Part shown: positions 7,959 to 16,747 of the stretch, piece by piece
Position numbering within the stretch: position 1 is the stretch's first letter
Layout: each line of letters starts with the position of its first letter
DNA from: Actinomyces oris
Lineage (GTDB): Bacteria; Actinomycetota; Actinomycetes; Actinomycetales; Actinomycetaceae
DNA: 53,790 nt
Reading direction: 5' to 3'
Assembly (NCBI RefSeq): GCF_001937665.1
Contig: NZ_MSKL01000018.1
Span: 1-53,790 of the forward strand
The notes under the pieces: generated by a model
Told to the model about the DNA's origin: nothing
What the model saw: the letters and a program-made list of their open reading frames with translations, nothing else
Database searches by the model: none
Translations under genes and position numbers: made by a program

Positions 7959-9248
7959 TCAGCCACTACGGAACCTCAGCCATGACGGCGGATCAATACG
8001 GAGCGTCACCCCGTCGCCGACATCCATCAGGTCCCCCATGAAGACCGGCGTCGGCATTCCCGACCCCAGCAGGACCGGCGTCGCACCGGGGCGCGCCAGG
8101 ACCGTGCCGTTGGATGAGTTGAGATCCTGGGCCAGGATGCTCCACCCCGAGATCGTCAGCAGGAGGTGGGAGCGCGACACCATGTGCTGCGGGCTGGGCA
8201 CCGCGACCAGGGCCACGATGTGCGGGTCGCCCCCGGTCTGCACCTGGGGGGCGCGTCCGACAACGACGTCTCCGGCCACCTCGACGGCGGCACCGGTCGA
8301 CAGGGTCAGTGTGGCCAGAGCCGGCCGGCGCACATAGGAGAACACTCCCGTCAGGGGCTGGCGGCAGATCAGGCACTCCAGGATCTCGGGCGGGTTGGCA
8401 TGCCCCTGGGGGCAGATCGAGGCCCGCACGGGCGGCGCTGCGATGAGAGCGGCCTCGGAGGCGGAGACGACCTCCGTGTTGGGCAGGGCCTCCAGCGGCT
8501 GGGGCGCCCGTACGGGCTGGGGCTGCTTGCTCTTGGAGTTGTCCGGCGCGGTGGGGGTGTTGGCCGTCGGGCTGCCGCCCGAGCTCGCCGAGGGGGCCGT
8601 GGGGGCGCGGTGGGAGCCCCGGCGCCGACGCCCCGATCCGGGCTCCGGCTCGGGGTAGTCCGGGAACGTGCTCATGTCACCGGTGTCGGAGCCCTCCGCA
8701 GTGGCGTCCGAGCCCTGCTGGTCCGGAGACTCGAAGGAGTCGTCGGGGTCCTCCCAGACGCCGGTCTCCAGCAGCTCGGGAGCCGAGTCCGCGGGGCTGT
8801 CGGCCTTCGCGGGAGACGGTGTCTCCAGGGGTTCCTGGACCTCCTCCTGCGGCGACTGGGCGACCGGGGTGATCGGCGTGAGCAGCGTGGTCTCGTCGCT
8901 GGGCTCCGCCGGGACGATACCGGTGGAGCCCGGCGCCGTGGACCTCGGATCCGAGCTCCGTGGCGCCGCGACCTGCGAGGTCCCCGCAGTCTGCGGGGAC
9001 TGCGCGGTCGGGGCCTCCGACGCCGTCGGCCCCACCGTCGGCAGGTAGGTGCCTCCCAGGGCCTGAAGAACCCGGAGCCCCGTCTCAACAGAGACGGCAC
9101 AGGAATCAGAGCCGGTGGCCGGGTTGATGACGGCGACCCCGTCAACACCGTCGACCCGCAGAGCTCCGTCCGACAGGCGCGTCAGCCCCTCGGGCAGCGG
9201 AACGCGCTCACCCGGCAGGGACGGGGAGGGGATCGGGGAGGCCGTCAC
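7959..9248 (-). CDS. FHA-domain protein with zinc ribbon and long disordered linker
   Basis: 429 residues. Residues 1-70 form a small globular region (LSDGALRVDGVDGVAVINP). Residues 75-255 are Ser/Thr/Pro/Glu-rich and probably disordered. A zinc-ribbon-like motif C279-x3-H283...C292-x2-C295 follows, then a canonical FHA domain (about 318-418) with GR at 331-332, SRSH at 358-361 and NSSNGT at 377-382. The linker holds ETTLLTP (about 119-125), similar to the ETT phosphothreonine switch of GarA/OdhI-type FHA proteins. Its GTG start overlaps the phosphatase stop as GTGA, so reader and phosphatase are co-translated. It probably binds phosphothreonine partners or its own linker. Confidence 0.88.
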   Translation of the reverse strand: MTASPIPSPSLPGERVPLPEGLTRLSDGALRVDGVDGVAVINPATGSDSCAVSVETGLRVLQALGGTYLPTVGPTASEAPTAQSPQTAGTSQVAAPRSSDPRSTAPGSTGIVPAEPSDETTLLTPITPVAQSPQEEVQEPLETPSPAKADSPADSAPELLETGVWEDPDDSFESPDQQGSDATAEGSDTGDMSTFPDYPEPEPGSGRRRRGSHRAPTAPSASSGGSPTANTPTAPDNSKSKQPQPVRAPQPLEALPNTEVVSASEAALIAAPPVRASICPQGHANPPEILECLICRQPLTGVFSYVRRPALATLTLSTGAAVEVAGDVVVGRAPQVQTGGDPHIVALVAVPSPQHMVSRSHLLLTISGWSILAQDLNSSNGTVLARPGATPVLLGSGMPTPVFMGDLMDVGDGVTLRIDPPSWLRFRSG

Positions 9249-10111
9249 TGAGCCCCCTGTGCGCTCACACCGCCGGGGGCGGCTGCGGGAGCCTCCGGCA
9301 GACAGGTCGGCACCTGGAGGGAGTCGACGACGACGGCGGTGGTGTTGTCATGCCCTCCGCCTTCCAGGGAGGCGGCCACGAGGAGCTCGGCCGTGCGCTG
9401 CGCCGTGTAACCGGCCGCCAGCACGGTGGCGATGGCCTCGTCGTCGAGCTCGTCACTGAGGCCGTCGGAGCAGATCAGGAGCCGGTCTCCGGCAGATACC
9501 GGAACGCTGTAGAGATCCGGGACGGCGGAGTCGGCGATGCCCCCGCCCAGAGCCCGGGTGACGACGTTGCGGCGGGGGTCGCGGCGCGCCTGCTCGGGCG
9601 TGAGCTCACCGGTCTCAATGAGGATCTGGACCCGGGAGTGGTCACGGGTGACCTGGGAGAGCATGTCGTCGCGCAGCAGGTAGACCCGGGCGTCCCCGAT
9701 GTTGAAGATGACCCAGGTCGGACGCCTCACCCCCTGCTCGTCCTCCATCCAGGCCAGGATGACGCCGGCGATCGTCGCACCGGGCAGGTAGGCGGCGTGG
9801 GACGGGATGGCGACGATCGCCTCCTGGGCGGCCTTCACCGCGCGGACCACCGTGTCGACGTCGGTGACCGTCGCCCCGGCCAGTGAGTAGAGGGAGTCGA
9901 GGGCCACCTGCGTGGCCATACGGCCGGCGGCATGCCCACCCATGCCGTCGACGACGACGAAGGCCGGAGCGATGGCGAGGTAACCGTCCTCGTTGATCGT
10001 CCGCAGGCGCCCCACGTCAGTGGCCGCACCGACAACGACCTCCGAGGCCCTGACACCGTCTTCACTGCGGATCACGATGGCATCGGCGTCAGCACGAACG
10101 TGCTCGCTCAT
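9245..10111 (-). CDS. PP2C-family Ser/Thr protein phosphatase
   Basis: 288 residues, all within one PP2C catalytic domain. Metal-binding motifs are visible: GRLRTINEDG (about 34-43), VVDGMGGHAAG (about 53-63), ICSDGLSDELDDEAI and GGHDNTTAVVV. There is no membrane segment, unlike mycobacterial PstP, so the enzyme is cytosolic. It should remove phosphate from Ser/Thr residues and thereby oppose an STPK. No kinase is encoded in the window. The gene heads the ten-gene minus-strand run and is translationally coupled to the zinc-ribbon FHA gene. Confidence 0.93.
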   Translation of the reverse strand: MSEHVRADADAIVIRSEDGVRASEVVVGAATDVGRLRTINEDGYLAIAPAFVVVDGMGGHAAGRMATQVALDSLYSLAGATVTDVDTVVRAVKAAQEAIVAIPSHAAYLPGATIAGVILAWMEDEQGVRRPTWVIFNIGDARVYLLRDDMLSQVTRDHSRVQILIETGELTPEQARRDPRRNVVTRALGGGIADSAVPDLYSVPVSAGDRLLICSDGLSDELDDEAIATVLAAGYTAQRTAELLVAASLEGGGHDNTTAVVVDSLQVPTCLPEAPAAAPGGVSAQGAQ

Positions 10112-10523
10112 CGTCTCCCTTTCCCTTGCGTCGCTTGCACTCCCCTAGTAAACCCCAGCACCCGGTCCGGAACCACCGCACCACCGCCCGCATTTCACCA
10201 TGCGGGAGCCCACACCGAGCCGAAGGCGAACAGCGCCGGTTCCCGGTCCGCCCACCAACCGGGCCCCCACCACAGCCGTCATCGGCGACCGTCCGCGGTC
10301 GACCGACACTGACAAGCTGCGGCCGTGACCCGTCAGGCAGTCGGAACGACGGTGTCCTCAGGTAGTCTTCCAGCGTGGCCGGCTGACCGACCCATAAGCC
10401 GCTGACGTGGTACCGCGTTCCCAGACTCGGTACCACGGGCGGCCCGAGACCCGACCCACGACGACCCCAGGTGCCGGTCACAACCTGGAACGACGTCGTT
10501 TCCCGACCCTCGAAGGACCCAGC
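10112..10523. other. divergent intergenic region between phosphatase and vLRR genes
   Basis: About 410 bases separate the divergent start codons and must hold promoters for both directions. The only clear element is a 9-bp inverted repeat at 10407-10436, listed separately. A CATAAG-like stretch near 10392 might be a -10 box for the plus-strand gene, but no good partner is seen. I find no convincing small ORF. Confidence 0.5.
10407..10436. promoter_or_regulatory. 9-bp inverted repeat, candidate operator
   Basis: GTGGTACCG (10407-10415) and CGGTACCAC (10428-10436) are perfect inverted repeats separated by 12 bases. Each arm contains GGTACC. The site lies 88 bases upstream of the vLRR start in a divergent promoter region. 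It could be a dimeric regulator site or an mRNA-leader stem-loop. Confidence 0.55.
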
Positions 10524-11816
10524 ATGTCTCAGGCCAAGGACGAGCTTGTCGCGCGAGCGCAGGATCCCAACGCAGAGTTGGAGACCCTCCACCAGCTGGC
10601 GCAGAACTATCCCGGCCTGCGCCCCTACATCGCCGCCAACCCACGCACCTATCCCGCCCTCCTGGAGTGGCTGGGAACCCTGGGCGACCCCGCGGTCGAC
10701 GCGGCCCTGGCCTCTCGCAACAACCAGCCCCAGGCAGCGCAGTCGTCACAGACGTCGCCACAGCTGGCGGTGGTCTCGCCCCCCGGCGCCCAGCCGAGCG
10801 CGTCGTCGGCCAGGTCCTCCGAGGCCCCCACTCAGGTGACCCTGCCCCGTTCACTCCAGTCCGGCAGCGCGGCCTCCGGGGCCTCTGCGATCTCCGCCAC
10901 CAGCTCGAGGAGCGCCGCGAGCGCACCGAGCACCTTCAACACGGCCGGCGCGAACACGCAGGTCGACGGCTTCCTGGCCAACGGTGACCCGACCGTCTCC
11001 GACCCCACCTTCCGCCCCGGCCAGACGATCGTCCCCCAGTCGCCGGCCCGCCCGGCCCAGCCCGCCCTGCAGCAGACCTTCCAGCAGTCCGCGAACGTCT
11101 CCCAGTCGCAGAGCACGATCATTCCGGCTCCCGTGCAGCAGTCCCCCGCGGCGACCAGCGACGACGGCGTCTTCGGCGTCGGCACTGAGGACGACGACTC
11201 TCAGCCCCCCTCCTCCTTTCTGACCTCCAACCGCATTCTGCTGATCCTGGCGCTCCTGGTGGCCACCGTCCTGGTCTTCCTGGCGACCTGGTACCTCTCC
11301 GGCGGCAGCGGTAAGGGCTCGGCCACCGACTCGAGCACCGAGGCCCCTGCCGACAGCGGCCAGGCCGCGGCCCAGGACGGCGCCTCCTCGGCCTCCCAGT
11401 CCGCCACCTCCCAGGCCTCGGCCACACCGAGCGCCTCGGCGACGCCCACGCTCAAGGCGCCCGCACCCCCCAATGCTCAGGAGCTGCCCGCCTTCGACGC
11501 CCCCAGCGGCAACATCAGCTGCACCCTGGGGGATAAGGACGTCACCTGCGTCATCAACGAGCACGCCTCGACCGCTTCCTGCCCGTCCTCGAAGCCGCTG
11601 ACGGTCACGATCGGCACGGATGGGAAGTCCAGACAGAGCTGCGGGTCGACCTTCACCCCCAAGGGCGTCAGCCTCAGCTACGACTCCTCCGCCAAGAACT
11701 CCACCTTCGCCTGCAAGTCGACCAGCTCCGGCATGCAGTGCTGGAACCAGGTCAACGGCCAGGGCTTCATTCTCAGCCGCGAGAAGGTCGTCTCCACCAC
11801 CAACGGCAACAACTGA
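10524..11816 (+). CDS. variant leucine-rich-repeat (vLRR) membrane protein
   Basis: 430 residues. The N-terminal 65 residues match the actinobacterial vLRR pattern (ELVARAQDPNAELETLHQLA, then PALLEWL and DPAVDAALASR). Residues about 70-230 are Ser/Ala/Gln-rich and probably disordered. A membrane helix lies at about 237-258 (ILLILALLVATVLVFLATWYL). A Ser/Ala linker then leads to an exported C-terminal domain of roughly 95 residues with several cysteines (NISCTLGDKDVTC, SCP, QSCGSTF, FACKS, MQCWN) likely to form disulfides. ATG 10524 is preferred because the vLRR domain begins there. It is divergent from the PP2C gene and may be a target of that phospho-module, which is inference. Confidence 0.85.
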   Translation: MSQAKDELVARAQDPNAELETLHQLAQNYPGLRPYIAANPRTYPALLEWLGTLGDPAVDAALASRNNQPQAAQSSQTSPQLAVVSPPGAQPSASSARSSEAPTQVTLPRSLQSGSAASGASAISATSSRSAASAPSTFNTAGANTQVDGFLANGDPTVSDPTFRPGQTIVPQSPARPAQPALQQTFQQSANVSQSQSTIIPAPVQQSPAATSDDGVFGVGTEDDDSQPPSSFLTSNRILLILALLVATVLVFLATWYLSGGSGKGSATDSSTEAPADSGQAAAQDGASSASQSATSQASATPSASATPTLKAPAPPNAQELPAFDAPSGNISCTLGDKDVTCVINEHASTASCPSSKPLTVTIGTDGKSRQSCGSTFTPKGVSLSYDSSAKNSTFACKSTSSGMQCWNQVNGQGFILSREKVVSTTNGNN

Positions 11817-11829
11817 TCGGTTTCACTCG

Positions 11830-11862
11830 AGGTCGGAGCCCCGCCCGCCGGGGCTCCGACCT
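11830..11862 (+). terminator. strong hairpin terminator after the vLRR gene
   Basis: A perfect 14-bp GC-rich stem (AGGTCGGAGCCCCG against its complement) with a 5-base loop starts 13 bases after the vLRR stop. There is no long U tract, as is common in GC-rich actinobacteria. Confidence 0.8.
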
Positions 11863-11903
11863 GTCCTCTCCCTTCCACCTTCCAGCAGCGCACAGCTTCC
11901 GAC

Positions 11904-13157
11904 ATGGCCACCTCCTACCGAACGATTCTCATTCACCCCGGTGCCCGCTCCTTCACCAGTGCCGGGCTCATCGCGCGTTTCCCCATGTCCATGGTGGGGA
12001 TCGCCACGATCCTGGCGGTCGAGGAGCTCTACGGCTCTTACACGGCCGCGGGCCTGGTCAGCGCTGCGAACTTCGTGGCCATGGCTATCGGGGCGCCGAT
12101 CCTTGCCCGGTGCGTCGACCGCTACGGCCAGTCGCGGGTCATGCTGCCTGCGATCCTCGTGTCATCCCTGAGCCTGGTGGGGCTGGTCGCCGCCGCCTCC
12201 ATGCACACGAACCTGGGACTCCTGGCCGCTCTGTCGGCCCTGGCGGGAGGGTTGGCCGGTTCCATGGGCTCACTGGTGCGGGCGCGCTGGACGGCGATGC
12301 TCACCCGCCCCGAGGAGGTTCACGCGGCCTTCTCCCTGGAGGCGGCCCTGGACGAGGTGGCCTTCATTCTCGGCCCGGTACTGGCCACGGCCCTGTGCAC
12401 GACGCCGCTCCTGCCGGTGACCTCGGGCTGGGTGAGCTGCGTGGCGATGCAGCTGTTCGGCGGGCTGTGGTTCCTCAGCCAGCGCGCCACCGAGCCCGCG
12501 CCGCACCCGCCACGGCCGCGGCGCACCGCTGAGGCCGCTGAGCAGTCCCAGGAGGGCACGGCGCATCCTCCGGTGATGCGCTACGGCGCCATGGTGGCCA
12601 CCGCCATCGTCTTCCTCATCCTGGGGGCCATGTTCGGGGCCAACGACGTCGCCGCGGTGGCCTTCGCCACCGAGGCCGGGCACAAGTCCGCCTCGGGTCT
12701 CGTCCTGGCCGTCTGGGGCGTGGGCTCCTTCGCGGCGGCTCTCCTCTACGGCTCGCGCACGTGGGGGTGGCCGCTGTGGAAGCAGCTCATGGCCGGGCTG
12801 GTGGGGCTCGCGGTAGGCGCCTCGACCTTCGGCTTCGCGCCGAGCCTGGTGGTGCTGTCCGTTCTGGCCCTCTTGACGGGGCTGGCCATCGCCCCCACCC
12901 TGACCAGCGGCAACAACATCGTGCAGGTGACGGTGGCCCCCTCCCAGCTGACCGAGGGCCTGGCCTGGGTGAGCACAGCGCTCAATATCGGGGTCTCGGT
13001 CGGGTCCCTGCTGGCGGGGCAGGCCACGGATGCCGGCGGCTCGCGCGCCGGGTACCTGGCGGTGGCCGGCTTCGCCTGGGGCGCCGTCATGGTCGGCGTT
13101 CTGGGGCTGCCCGCGCTCAGGCGGGCACGGACCAGCCGTTCTCTGGGGGGTCACTGA
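11904..13157 (+). CDS. MFS transporter, drug/efflux-like
   Basis: 417 residues with about 12 membrane segments in two six-helix halves separated by a charged Arg/Pro/Glu loop (residues about 195-225). The MFS loop 2-3 signature appears as APILARCVDRYGQSR. The family suggests proton-coupled export of a small molecule, but the substrate cannot be read from sequence. The gene is isolated from the vLRR gene by a terminator and is followed 60 bases later by the GT87 gene. Confidence 0.85.
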   Translation: MATSYRTILIHPGARSFTSAGLIARFPMSMVGIATILAVEELYGSYTAAGLVSAANFVAMAIGAPILARCVDRYGQSRVMLPAILVSSLSLVGLVAAASMHTNLGLLAALSALAGGLAGSMGSLVRARWTAMLTRPEEVHAAFSLEAALDEVAFILGPVLATALCTTPLLPVTSGWVSCVAMQLFGGLWFLSQRATEPAPHPPRPRRTAEAAEQSQEGTAHPPVMRYGAMVATAIVFLILGAMFGANDVAAVAFATEAGHKSASGLVLAVWGVGSFAAALLYGSRTWGWPLWKQLMAGLVGLAVGASTFGFAPSLVVLSVLALLTGLAIAPTLTSGNNIVQVTVAPSQLTEGLAWVSTALNIGVSVGSLLAGQATDAGGSRAGYLAVAGFAWGAVMVGVLGLPALRRARTSRSLGGH

Positions 13158-13217
13158 GCCGCCTCGGCGGGCGACTCGGTTCCCGGCACCCCTGGTGGCT
13201 CTTCTACACTCAGCACG

Positions 13218-14576
13218 ATGCCCATCGCAGGAAATCCACAAAACGCCCCGCTTCCCTCCCAGTCGGACACTGGCCCCGCGGACCATCCGGACCGTCGGGG
13301 CGGGACATCCGCCACCAGGACCCCGCGGCTGATCGCAGCCGCGGGCGCCGTCACGCCAGCGCCCTTCGTCACTATTCTGGGGTGGCTGGCTCTCCTGATA
13401 CCCGCCTACTGGTCCCTGGTGGATGACACTGGCCAGTGGCTCTTCAAGCTGGACTCCTTCGTCTATTACGAGGGCGTCCGTCAGTGGCTCGACGGCGGGG
13501 ACCTCTACAGCTGGTACGCCAACCCGCCTCAGCACCTGTGGCCCTTCACCTACACGCCCCTGGCGGCCTGGGTGTTCACGCCCCTGACCTGGATGTCGTA
13601 CCAGTCGGCCACCGTGGTGCTCATGGTGGCCACGCCGCTGTGCGCCGCCGTGACCACCAACGCGGTTCTCCGGCGGCTGGGAGTCGAGCCCTGGATGGCG
13701 CACTCCCTGACACCGTGGCTGGCACTCATCGGGGTGATCGCGCTGGAGCCCTTCCCCAAGACCATGGAGTACGCACAGGTCAACGCCATTCTCATGGCGC
13801 TGGTGGCCGTTGACCTGTTCCTGGTCCCCGAGCACTCGCGCTGGCGCGGAGCCCTCAGCGGCCTGGCCGCGGCGATCAAGCTGACGCCGGCGGTCGCGAT
13901 CCTGGTGCTCCTGGTGCGTCGGGAGTGGAGGGCGGCGGCCACCATGGCGGGCAGCGCCGTCGGGCTGACGCTTCTGGCCGGCCTGGCGGCCCCCGCTGAG
14001 TCATGGGAGTTCTTCACCTCAGCCATGTGGGATCCGGGACGCGCCGGTTTCGCCGACTACTCGGGTAATCAGAACCTCAAGGGCGCGATCGCCCGGGGAC
14101 TGCCGGAGTCCGCCTGGAACCTCACCTGGGCGGCCTGCTCCCTGCTCGCCGTGGCGGCGGCCTGGTTCCTGTGCCGCCGGCTGGACCGGTTGCGGGGAGT
14201 CGACGCCCCGGCCGGCGGTGTCGGGCAGGACGACGGCCTGGTTCTGTCCCTTCAGGTCAGCGTGGTCATGGTGCTCGGTCTGCTCATCTCCCCCATCTCC
14301 TGGTCGCACCACTGGGTGTGGTGCCTGCCCGCGCTCATGTCGGTCGCGGCGGCGACCTGGCGCTGGGGCTCGACCGCGCTCGGCGTCGCCGGTGCCGCCG
14401 GAGTCCTCGTCTTCGTCCTGGCGATGCAGTGGTGGTTCCCCGAGCAGAACCATGTGGAGCAGAACTGGCCCACCTGGGCCAAGGCCGTCGGCTCGAGCTA
14501 CACCTGGTGGGCACTGGGCTGCGGAGCCGTCCTGTGGTGGGCGAGCGGCCGGCGCCTGAAGGCTTTGCGCCACTAA
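13218..14576 (+). CDS. GT87-family (DUF2029) polyprenol-phosphate-dependent mannosyltransferase-like protein
   Basis: 452 residues with about ten membrane segments and a disordered N-terminus (about 1-45). The first extracytoplasmic loop holds the family's acidic motif (KLDSFVYYEGVRQWLDGGDLY), in which the Asp is the expected catalytic base. ISPISWSHHWVW near the C-terminus is also typical of GT87. Members such as PimE use polyprenyl-phosphate mannose to extend envelope glycolipids on the outer face of the membrane. The acceptor here is unknown. No ribosome site is obvious at ATG 13218. Confidence 0.85.
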   Translation: MPIAGNPQNAPLPSQSDTGPADHPDRRGGTSATRTPRLIAAAGAVTPAPFVTILGWLALLIPAYWSLVDDTGQWLFKLDSFVYYEGVRQWLDGGDLYSWYANPPQHLWPFTYTPLAAWVFTPLTWMSYQSATVVLMVATPLCAAVTTNAVLRRLGVEPWMAHSLTPWLALIGVIALEPFPKTMEYAQVNAILMALVAVDLFLVPEHSRWRGALSGLAAAIKLTPAVAILVLLVRREWRAAATMAGSAVGLTLLAGLAAPAESWEFFTSAMWDPGRAGFADYSGNQNLKGAIARGLPESAWNLTWAACSLLAVAAAWFLCRRLDRLRGVDAPAGGVGQDDGLVLSLQVSVVMVLGLLISPISWSHHWVWCLPALMSVAAATWRWGSTALGVAGAAGVLVFVLAMQWWFPEQNHVEQNWPTWAKAVGSSYTWWALGCGAVLWWASGRRLKALRH

Positions 14577-14765
14577 GAGGCGGTTGCGGTCGTACCTGGG
14601 GTCGCCCGTTCAAGGGGGCGGGGTACAACGCGCGAACCATCCGACGAACGCACGAGGCCGGCCCGGTCACGGGGCGGGCTCCGTCGCTCAGGATCGCCGC
14701 CCCCACCGACCCAGAAGGCCTTCACATCGGCCCCGTGAAATCGGCCCGTCGTCTAGGATCCAGGG

Positions 14766-16010
14766 GTGCCCCTCTCCGACATCGCCCGCGCCGTCGAGGA
14801 CCAGTTCCATCGCGACACCGTCCCCGTCCTCAAGCGTCAGGGCTGGCGTCCCCGCGTCATTCCCTACGACGGCTACGGCACCAGCGCACCGGCTCAGCCG
14901 GACCCGACGGCGCCGCAGCGCCAGGTCAAGGAGGCCCAGCGCATCGGGACTGGAACCCACAGGAGCCCCGCCTCATCGTCCCGCGGCGCCACCTCCGACT
15001 CCCCTCAGCCCGCCCCCATGGCGCGGGTCCTGGCCCGCATGGTGATGCGTCCCCAGGACGCCCCGGCCGAGGGGCCGCTGTTCCGCTCCCTGCCCGCCGC
15101 TCTTCCCATCAGCGCCGCCCAGGCCCGCAACTTCGCCATGACCGGGCTGAGCGATGCTCAGCGCGGCTGGCACCTGTTCATTGAGGTGCCGGTGGCCTTC
15201 CTGCCTGTGACGGTCCACGTGGGCCGCGCCAGTGTGCGCACCCGGGCCGACCGCAGCGGCTACATCGACGTCGTCGTACGCGATCACGGCCTGGAGCCCG
15301 GCTGGCACGAGGCCAGGATCGAGGCGATGGGGGCGCATGCGGTCGCCGCCAAGGTCCTCATCATCCCCGAGGGGCCGCGCCTGGGCATCATCTCCGACAT
15401 CGACGACACCGCCATGGTCACGCACGTCCCCCGCGTGCTCGTGGCCGCCTGGAACCAGCTCGTCAAGTACTCCTCGGCGCGCGAACCGGTCCCCGGGATG
15501 GCCGAGCTCTACTCGCGCATCCAGGCGGCCCACCCGGGCACCCCGATGATGTACCTGTCCACCGGCGCATGGAACGTGGTGCCCACCCTGCGCTCCTTCT
15601 TCGCCCGCCACGGCTTCCCCTCGGGGCCCGCACTCATGACCGACTGGGGGCCGACCAACACCGGCTGGTTCCGCTCGGGCATCGAGCACAAGCGCACCGA
15701 GCTGCGCCGGCTCATGATCGACCTGCCTCAGATCACCTGGATCCTCTTCGGCGACGACGGCCAGCACGACCCGCACATCTACGGCGAGGCCGCCCGTCAC
15801 CACGCCGACCGGATCGCCGCCGTCGCCATCCGCCGCCTGACCGCCACCCAGCAGGTGCTCGCCGGAGGGCTGACCGCGCACCCCATGGGCATCGGCCCCG
15901 AGGCCCGGACCCTGGCCGAGGCCGACGTGCCCGTCGTCGTGGGCACCGACGGCTACGAGCTGGCCCGGCTCCTGCCCCGCGAGCTGCTGGAGGCATCGCC
16001 ACGCCGTTGA
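14766..16010 (+). CDS. App1-family (DUF2183) phosphatase
   Basis: 414 residues from GTG 14766, preceded by AGGATCCAGG. The N-terminal part (about 1-200) includes a low-complexity segment and a beta-rich domain. The C-terminal App1 catalytic domain begins LGIISDIDDTAMVTHVP, with the HAD-like DxDxT as D211-I-D213-D-T215. YLSTGAWNV and ILFGDDGQHDP supply the other catalytic motifs. Yeast App1 is a phosphatidate phosphatase; bacterial homologues are little studied, so the lipid substrate is inference. No membrane segment is visible. Confidence 0.88.
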   Translation: MPLSDIARAVEDQFHRDTVPVLKRQGWRPRVIPYDGYGTSAPAQPDPTAPQRQVKEAQRIGTGTHRSPASSSRGATSDSPQPAPMARVLARMVMRPQDAPAEGPLFRSLPAALPISAAQARNFAMTGLSDAQRGWHLFIEVPVAFLPVTVHVGRASVRTRADRSGYIDVVVRDHGLEPGWHEARIEAMGAHAVAAKVLIIPEGPRLGIISDIDDTAMVTHVPRVLVAAWNQLVKYSSAREPVPGMAELYSRIQAAHPGTPMMYLSTGAWNVVPTLRSFFARHGFPSGPALMTDWGPTNTGWFRSGIEHKRTELRRLMIDLPQITWILFGDDGQHDPHIYGEAARHHADRIAAVAIRRLTATQQVLAGGLTAHPMGIGPEARTLAEADVPVVVGTDGYELARLLPRELLEASPRR

Positions 16011-16254
16011 CGGCCTCACGGCGACCACCACCGAGGGCGATGGCGATTCTCGGCCGACTCCCCTCCATGCGGCATGTCTCACGCAGGCCCCTCCACCTGC
16101 GTCGATCCCCGGCAGCATGCGGCTCAGCGGGTAACCCCCTCTCTTCACAGGGACACCACAGGCCGACCCTACGAGCCCAACAGGCCCCAGCAGTTACCTG
16201 GGTTCACCGGGGCGGACGTCCCCGTTCCCATCCCCATCGAACAGGAGGAAGCAC

Positions 16255-16590
16255 ATGTCCCCCTTCTCCATGAACTCCACGGACTCAACAGACTCCACGA
16301 GCCTCTCTGAGGACTCCTTGACGGCCCGCAAGAGCTCGGCCCCCTCAGCCGCCGCGTCACTGCGCCGCCATGCGATCCTGGCCGACCTCAACGTGCTGCA
16401 GGTGGCAACCCTCATGGGCACCGGACTGCTGGTGGCGCTCGGCGTGATCCTGGGCGGACGCTCCTACATCACCACCGTCACACCGGACGGACTGGTCAGC
16501 TCCCAACCGAGCACCCACGGCACCAGCACCCAGGACCCCACAACGGGTTCGATTCCCCCCACCGGCGACTCCTCGGAGAAGACCGTGTGA
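16255..16590 (+). CDS. small single-pass membrane protein, unknown function
   Basis: 111 residues. ATG 16255 has an excellent ribosome site (AGGAGGAAGCAC before the start), which supports a real gene despite its size. The Ser/Thr-rich cytoplasmic N-terminus is followed by one membrane helix (about 46-67) and a Thr/Ser/Pro-rich exported tail of about 40 residues. I recognise no family. It is not obviously co-transcribed with the App1 gene, which ends about 245 bases upstream. Confidence 0.7.
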   Translation: MSPFSMNSTDSTDSTSLSEDSLTARKSSAPSAAASLRRHAILADLNVLQVATLMGTGLLVALGVILGGRSYITTVTPDGLVSSQPSTHGTSTQDPTTGSIPPTGDSSEKTV

Positions 16591-16747
16591 TCCCAGGGGA
16601 GAACCGTCGCGCGTCCGCAGCGCCTCCACATGTGACGCTGTGGGCGATCAAGCGGCCACCAGCGCCCCTTCACGCCAGTCACCCCGACCCACGACCGGTA
16701 TGGTGATGGCGCACCAAGCAGTGCTTCCCTCAAGCTCAGGAGACGAT

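Noticed and set aside
1-10111. TerY-P-type (vWA/PP2C/kinase-zinc ribbon) conflict triad
   Set aside because: PP2C, vWA and a zinc ribbon are all present, but the zinc ribbon is on an FHA protein, no kinase is seen, and the vWA proteins are of the membrane Bat type next to MoxR/DUF58.
12270-13835. Minus-strand 521-codon frame across the MFS and GT87 genes
   Set aside because: It spans two real plus-strand genes and reads as low-complexity GC-rich shadow.
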